DNA of 64,000 nt, taken from Rubellimicrobium rubrum (lineage in GTDB: Bacteria; Pseudomonadota; Alphaproteobacteria; Rhodobacterales; Rhodobacteraceae). The DNA is taken from assembly GCF_006152115.1 (NCBI RefSeq), contig NZ_VDFU01000002.1, positions 248,001 to 312,000 on the forward strand. Direction: 5' to 3'. This document shows positions 62,826-64,000 of this stretch, piece by piece. The position numbers and the translations under genes were made by a program. Each line of letters opens with the position of its first letter. The first letter of the stretch is position 1. The notes beneath the pieces were generated by a model. The model did not search any database. It was not told the origin of the DNA and was given only the letters and a program-made list of their open reading frames with translations.

Positions 62826-63998
62826 TTATGCTCCCGCCGCGCGGCCCTTCATCGCGACGATGCCGCGGGGCCGGAACTGGATGAAGGCGATGATGAACAG
62901 GATCATGTAGGTTTGCGCGGCCAAGGTGTTCGACGGGTTGAACCACTCGATGCCCTTCTGGAGGATGCCGATGAGGCTGGCCCCCGCCAGCGTGCCCCAG
63001 ACATTGCCCACGCCGCCCACGACCACGGTCATGAAGCTTTGGACGATATAGTCGGAGCCCATCTCGCTCGTGACCTTGGCGTAAAGCCCGATGGCCACGC
63101 CCGCGATCCCGGCGATGCCCGAGCCCAGGCCAAAGGTCATCATGGCGATGCGGTCGGGATCGATGCCCATGGAGGCCGCCATGCCGGGGTTCTGCGTGAC
63201 GGCCCGCACCTCGAGCCCCAGCCGCGTCCGCTTGAGGATGAACAGCAGCAGCCCCAGGAACAGGAGCGCCAGGACGAAGATCGCGATGCGGATATAGGCG
63301 ATGCCCAGCACGTCGTTCACGACCCAGGCCCCATCGAGCCAGGCAGGCGAGGTCAGAGGCCGGGCTTGCGTCCCGAAGATGTTCTTGGCGATCTGTTGGA
63401 GCGCGATGGAGATGCCGAAGGTGGCGAGCAGGGTCTCCAGCGGCCGGTGCGCCAGATGGCGGATCACCAGCCTTTCCATGACCACGCCCGCTGCGAAGGT
63501 CACGATGAACGCCAAGGGCAGCGCGAGGATGAGCGACAGCGTGTAGTCGGGCACCAGCGTCTGCACGACGTAGCCCGTATAGGCGCCCATCATGATGAAC
63601 TCGCCATGCGCCATGTTGATGACGCCCATGACACCGAAGGTGATGGCCAGCCCGATGGCCGCGAGGAAGTAGATCGAGGCCAGCGACACCGCGTCGAGCG
63701 CCACGTCCGCTGTCTTGTAGACACCCACCCGCGTCTCGGCCGAGGCGAGCGCCCGCTCGGCGGCCTGCGTGATGCCCTGATCCGGCTCGACGTAGCCTTG
63801 CCAGAACGCGTGGGAGTCGAGAGCCGCCTCCATCTCGGCCTCGGTCACGCGGGGCGGCAGGCCGTCGCGGAGGGCCAGCGCGTCATAGGCCACATGGCGT
63901 GCCTCGTCGGTGCCAAGCATCGCGACCGCCATGTCCCCGACCTTGCCGTCCTGGATTGCGGCCACGAGCGCGTCGCGCACCTCGTTGTCCGTGACCAG
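62826..63998 (-). CDS. urtB: urea ABC transporter permease UrtB, 5' end outside window
   Basis: The frame is open to the right edge, so the start lies outside the window; the GTG at 63980 is probably internal. About 390 residues are visible. The first 100 or so are soluble, as is usual in UrtB (MLGTDEARHVAYDALALRDGLPPRVTEAEME), followed by eight or so helices with ITFGVMGVINMAHGEFIMMGAYTGYV and RAVTQNPGMAASMGIDPDRIAMMTFGLGSGIAGIAG. The urtA receptor gene would lie further right. Regulation by nitrogen status is expected for the family but cannot be seen here. Confidence 0.94.
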   Translation of the reverse strand: MVTDNEVRDALVAAIQDGKVGDMAVAMLGTDEARHVAYDALALRDGLPPRVTEAEMEAALDSHAFWQGYVEPDQGITQAAERALASAETRVGVYKTADVALDAVSLASIYFLAAIGLAITFGVMGVINMAHGEFIMMGAYTGYVVQTLVPDYTLSLILALPLAFIVTFAAGVVMERLVIRHLAHRPLETLLATFGISIALQQIAKNIFGTQARPLTSPAWLDGAWVVNDVLGIAYIRIAIFVLALLFLGLLLFILKRTRLGLEVRAVTQNPGMAASMGIDPDRIAMMTFGLGSGIAGIAGVAIGLYAKVTSEMGSDYIVQSFMTVVVGGVGNVWGTLAGASLIGILQKGIEWFNPSNTLAAQTYMILFIIAFIQFRPRGIVAMKGRAAGA

Positions 63999-64000
63999 CG

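Overview
The window is chromosomal DNA of a very GC-rich alphaproteobacterium, most likely of the Rhodobacterales (Rhodobacteraceae/Roseobacter type). This rests on gene content: a GlcDEF locus, a SmoS-type polyol dehydrogenase, a RutR-controlled hydantoinase/ureidopropionase cluster, Urt urea uptake genes, HWE-family kinases, DUF1127 and YidB-type small proteins, and a ROSE-like leader on an Hsp20 gene. I see no phage, insertion sequence, CRISPR array, rRNA or tRNA. Nearly all of the window is ordinary dense core or accessory chromosome, with about 58 protein genes, one of them frameshifted and two cut by the window edges.

Layout from left to right. 1-4020: two large membrane proteins (DUF4159 type and amidotransferase-like) of a Bat/aerotolerance-like cluster. 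4030-8737: DUF599 gene, then glcD-glcE-glcF for glycolate oxidation. 8770-11325: secreted trypsin-like protease, Hsp20 behind a predicted RNA thermometer, GlsB-type and YidB-type proteins. 11385-15352 (minus): HIT protein, a frameshifted YciI-like gene, a CHCC zinc-finger protein and polA. 15853-17613: sugar transferase and galE, convergent. 17711-27931: orphan HyuA-like protein, THI5/NMT1-type ABC transporter, cupin, hydantoinase, lipoprotein, M20 hydrolase and a divergent TetR/RutR-like regulator with a RutR-like operator between the two. 28017-31186: Kup and a MltB-type transglycosylase. 31183-36880 (minus): Rrf2 regulator, sulfate transporter (sbp-cysT-cysW-cysA) and an amidase. 36960-40091: SmoS-type dehydrogenase, DUF1127 protein, ketoglutarate-semialdehyde-type dehydrogenase. 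40165-44841 (minus): kinase with two MASE1 regions and two paralogous Crp/Fnr regulators. 45110-50889: SDR, agmatinase-type enzyme, DUF6544-type protein, and a type III polyketide synthase/methyltransferase/flavoprotein operon. 51160-56622: a 1677-residue CheB-CheR-PAS-kinase fusion and a single-domain response regulator. 56965-59644: arsR-acr3-arsC-arsH. 60140 to the right edge (minus): urtB-C-D-E.

How the genes fit together. The best supported functional units are glycolate oxidation, reductive pyrimidine (dihydropyrimidine/hydantoin) breakdown with its own ABC importer, sulfate uptake, arsenic resistance, urea uptake, and a small phenolic-type polyketide pathway. Two sensory loci carry HWE/HisKA_2-type kinases.

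Points I consider most worth following are: the ROSE-like thermometer at 9641-9690; the cupin gene embedded antisense inside an otherwise one-direction pyrimidine operon (a possible non-contiguous operon); the RutR-like operator at 27157-27174; the tandem MASE1 kinase with its Crp/Fnr pair; the three-gene PKS operon; and the short CysA. None of these is proved new. All family calls were made by reading the protein sequences, without database searches.
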